From Hofstenia miamia (taxonomy: Eukaryota > Xenacoelomorpha > Acoela), in assembly GCA_004352715.1 (NCBI GenBank), contig SCFE01000106.1:726334-790333 (forward strand): a stretch of DNA of 64,000 nucleotides. The letters are read 5' to 3'. Made by a program: the position numbers and the translations under genes. This document shows, piece after piece, positions 62,116 to 64,000 of the stretch (its first letter is position 1; the number at the start of each line of letters is the position of its first letter). Under the pieces are notes generated by a model. The model had not been told where the DNA came from. It searched no databases and saw only the letters and a program-made list of their open reading frames with translations.

Positions 62116-63482
62116 CAAACAGATTTTCTACTTCTTTTTCCGTAAATGAACCGACATACTCTTTTTGAGCTGTTTGAAATGAATGCCCAGTTTGTGACAG
62201 ATGAGCTTTCAATTTGGTTGGGGAAATATTCATTTTGGAAACATGAGTTTCCCAGATTTTTCGAACCTCTGTAGGTCGAAAACTTTCAATTGATGCAATA
62301 ATTCTTTAAAGGCGGCATCCACAAAATACTTCATATTATTTTCATTTTCATTTTTTTGCTGACGCCAATACATATTTTGCTTCAGTATCATATTCTTCTT
62401 GATGCAATTGAAGTAAATTAGAAATACACATTTGTGCTTCTTCATTTAATCTAGCAAAAGTAGAATATTTGTAACTAGTTTTTCCTTTAGTTATTGTAAT
62501 TATATTAGATTTTGCACTTTGCATACTTTGAAATTGTTTAACGCGTATTCTTAAAAGACGGTAGGGCCGAAGATTTAATGATGTTTGGAAAAAAATAAAT
62601 GAATGCCATTTTCTGTTGATATGTCAGTTTCTTTTCCATATTTAGAGTAAATTTAACCTTTTGATTAGTTAGAGACATTTCTGAGAAATTTTCCAGCTTA
62701 CTGAATTTAACTTGTTTTGCCTTAACGGTTTCACGTTTTGCAGGTTTTTGTAATACCTTCTTTATTTCCTCTTATATTTTCATGAAGCATCAAATTTTCA
62801 ATCGGTATAATGTAATTGTGCATAGAACTGCTTTTCATTTTAATTTTTTCTATTATTTCAAGAAGAAAACTATTTAACTGGGATGTAACTTTAAGACAAT
62901 TTGTATGCGTCATTAACTTTATTAAAATAAAACACAGTGTCTTATTCAACTTTGCTTTAATAAATGATTCCTTATTTTCACTTGCTTTCAATAACCTCTT
63001 GGAATATTTACAAAAACTTTAAAAAATGTCCGGACCTTTTTCTTTACTGGTTGAATAAATATTTTGGGAAATCAATTTTCTAATCGCAATATGGAAATTT
63101 TTTGAATTTGTAGGATCACGAATTCTTTCATATTGCTTCCGCAATTATTTTTAGAACACGAACGATTTAACCTTCTTGGATTGCAAAATTACATTAGACA
63201 AGCTTTGCACTCATATACTTTTTTTAGATCCATTGTTCTATGTACATCCAGTAGAAATAATCTATGTGATACTGCTAACTTTTTATGAGCATATGCTAAA
63301 TGATCTCGCATTCATCTATACTTTTTAAGTCACAAGAAATATTGACGATCTCTTTTTCGGACATTTATTGGTTTTTTTTTACTTTCAAAATATTCTTTTT
63401 GGTTGATTGTCTTTCTCCTTTTCATTTCCAATGTGTAGTTGAGTGGGGCATCCTTCATCTCAATCTAAAAAATCCGAATCCA
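61699..63482 (-). pseudogene. degenerate coding tract with tyrosine-recombinase-like end
   Basis: Minus strand from ATG at 63482 (MDSDFLD) through pieces such as ILAYAHKKLAVSHRLFLLDV and KKVYECKACLM (63200), TKGKTSYKYSTFARLNEEAQ near 62480, SFRPTEVRKIWETHVSKMNI near 62280 and LKAHLSQTGHSFQTAQKEYV near 62200, to a last 120-residue frame at 61699-62061. The pattern Arg..IWET..(H)L..xGHS..TA..Y resembles the catalytic end of Crypton/DIRS tyrosine recombinases. That assignment rests on one short motif. A (TA)n run at 62089-62115 and many stops interrupt the tract. It may instead be a multi-exon host gene with errors. Confidence 0.4.
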
Positions 63483-63638
63483 TAGTGCACTAAAAGTAGC
63501 AAAACTGTGAATATATATTTTAACAGATCTTCAAAAATATATTGATTGATTCAAACTATTCACTTTGCTCGACATGAGATGTAATCTAGTAACAATATAT
63601 TACAAATAATTAAACCAACTACATCAAATGACATAGAG

Positions 63639-63669
<31 letters not shown>
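63483..63669. repeat. AT-rich end with (TA)n run
   Basis: Short AT-rich stretch passing into a TA run at 63641-63669. Confidence 0.8.
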
Positions 63670-64000
63670 NNNNNNNNNNNNNNNNNNNNNNNNNNNNNNN
63701 NNNNNNNNNNNNNNNNNNNNNNNNNNNNNNNNNNNNNNNNNNNNNNNNNNNNNNNNNNNNNNNNNNNNNNNNNNNNNNNNNNNNNNNNNNNNNNNNNNNN
63801 NNNNNNNNNNNNNNNNNNNNNNNNNNNNNNNNNNNNNNNNNNNNNNNNNNNNNNNNNNNNNNNNNNNNNNNNNNNNNNNNNNNNNNNNNNNNNNNNNNNN
63901 NNNNNNNNNNNNNNNNNNNNNNNNNNNNNNNNNNNNNNNNNNNNNNNNNNNNNNNNNNNNNNNNNNNNNNNNNNNNNNNNNNNNNNNNNNNNNNNNNNNN
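63670..64000. other. assembly gap to window end
   Basis: 331 or more Ns following a (TA)n tract. Confidence 0.98.

Noticed and set aside
1-64000. CRISPR arrays, bacterial operons, tRNA or rRNA genes
   Set aside because: No regularly spaced repeats, no operon-like gene packing and no tRNA/rRNA sequence signatures were seen.

Overview
Eukaryotic, almost certainly metazoan, AT-rich repeat-dominated DNA. The evidence is the absence of bacterial-style gene packing, spliced frames with GT/AG borders, THAP-domain coding pieces, and many animal transposon families: Penelope-like (PLE) GIY-YIG elements, non-LTR retrotransposons, Gypsy-type LTR elements, piggyBac, a P-like transposase, and hAT and Tc1/mariner MITEs. 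Species cannot be assigned; an invertebrate is my inference. I see no tRNA, rRNA, CRISPR or prokaryotic operon.

Layout. 0-12 kb: mostly non-coding. It holds a candidate exon (1.6-2.0 kb, minus), an R2/NeSL-like LINE tail (3.4-4.4 kb, minus), a gap-flanking false duplication (6.5-6.8 kb), a complete hAT MITE with 8-bp target duplication (7.3-7.7 kb) and a second MITE candidate (8.3-8.6 kb). 12.6-13.7 kb: a PLE remnant folded as an inverted repeat, with a hammerhead-like motif. 17.4-18.1 kb: a broken THAP gene preceded by a perfect hairpin. 21.9-22.4 kb: a LINE tail. 24.7-25.8 kb: a Tc1-like MITE beside a second PLE remnant with 71-bp terminal inverted repeats and hammerhead-like ends. 27.3-28.6 kb: a MITE duplicated across a 4-N gap.

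30.0-46.5 kb: a nest of decayed Gypsy-like elements on both strands, a P-like transposase remnant and an inverted pair of LTR-like arms. I could find only seven CpG dinucleotides in about 16.5 kb, while both flanks have ordinary CpG. This is the most striking feature of the window.

46.5-64 kb: a 1.25-kb long-inverted-repeat element (47.6-48.8 kb); a probable two-exon host gene piece (50.85-51.26 kb); a piggyBac-derived pseudogene (52.1-52.7 kb); a LINE copy with endonuclease and reverse transcriptase (53.2-56.3 kb); then a second THAP gene. A TTAA-flanked piggyBac (57.36-60.63 kb) interrupts this gene exactly at its start codon, and that piggyBac is itself interrupted by a 5'-truncated copy of the same LINE. 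A degenerate coding tract with a tyrosine-recombinase-like end lies at 61.7-63.5 kb, and the window ends in a gap. Assembly gaps sit in (TA)n tracts or between direct duplicates.

The genes do not form a pathway. The window reads as a stratified set of nested insertions with a few host-like exons between them.
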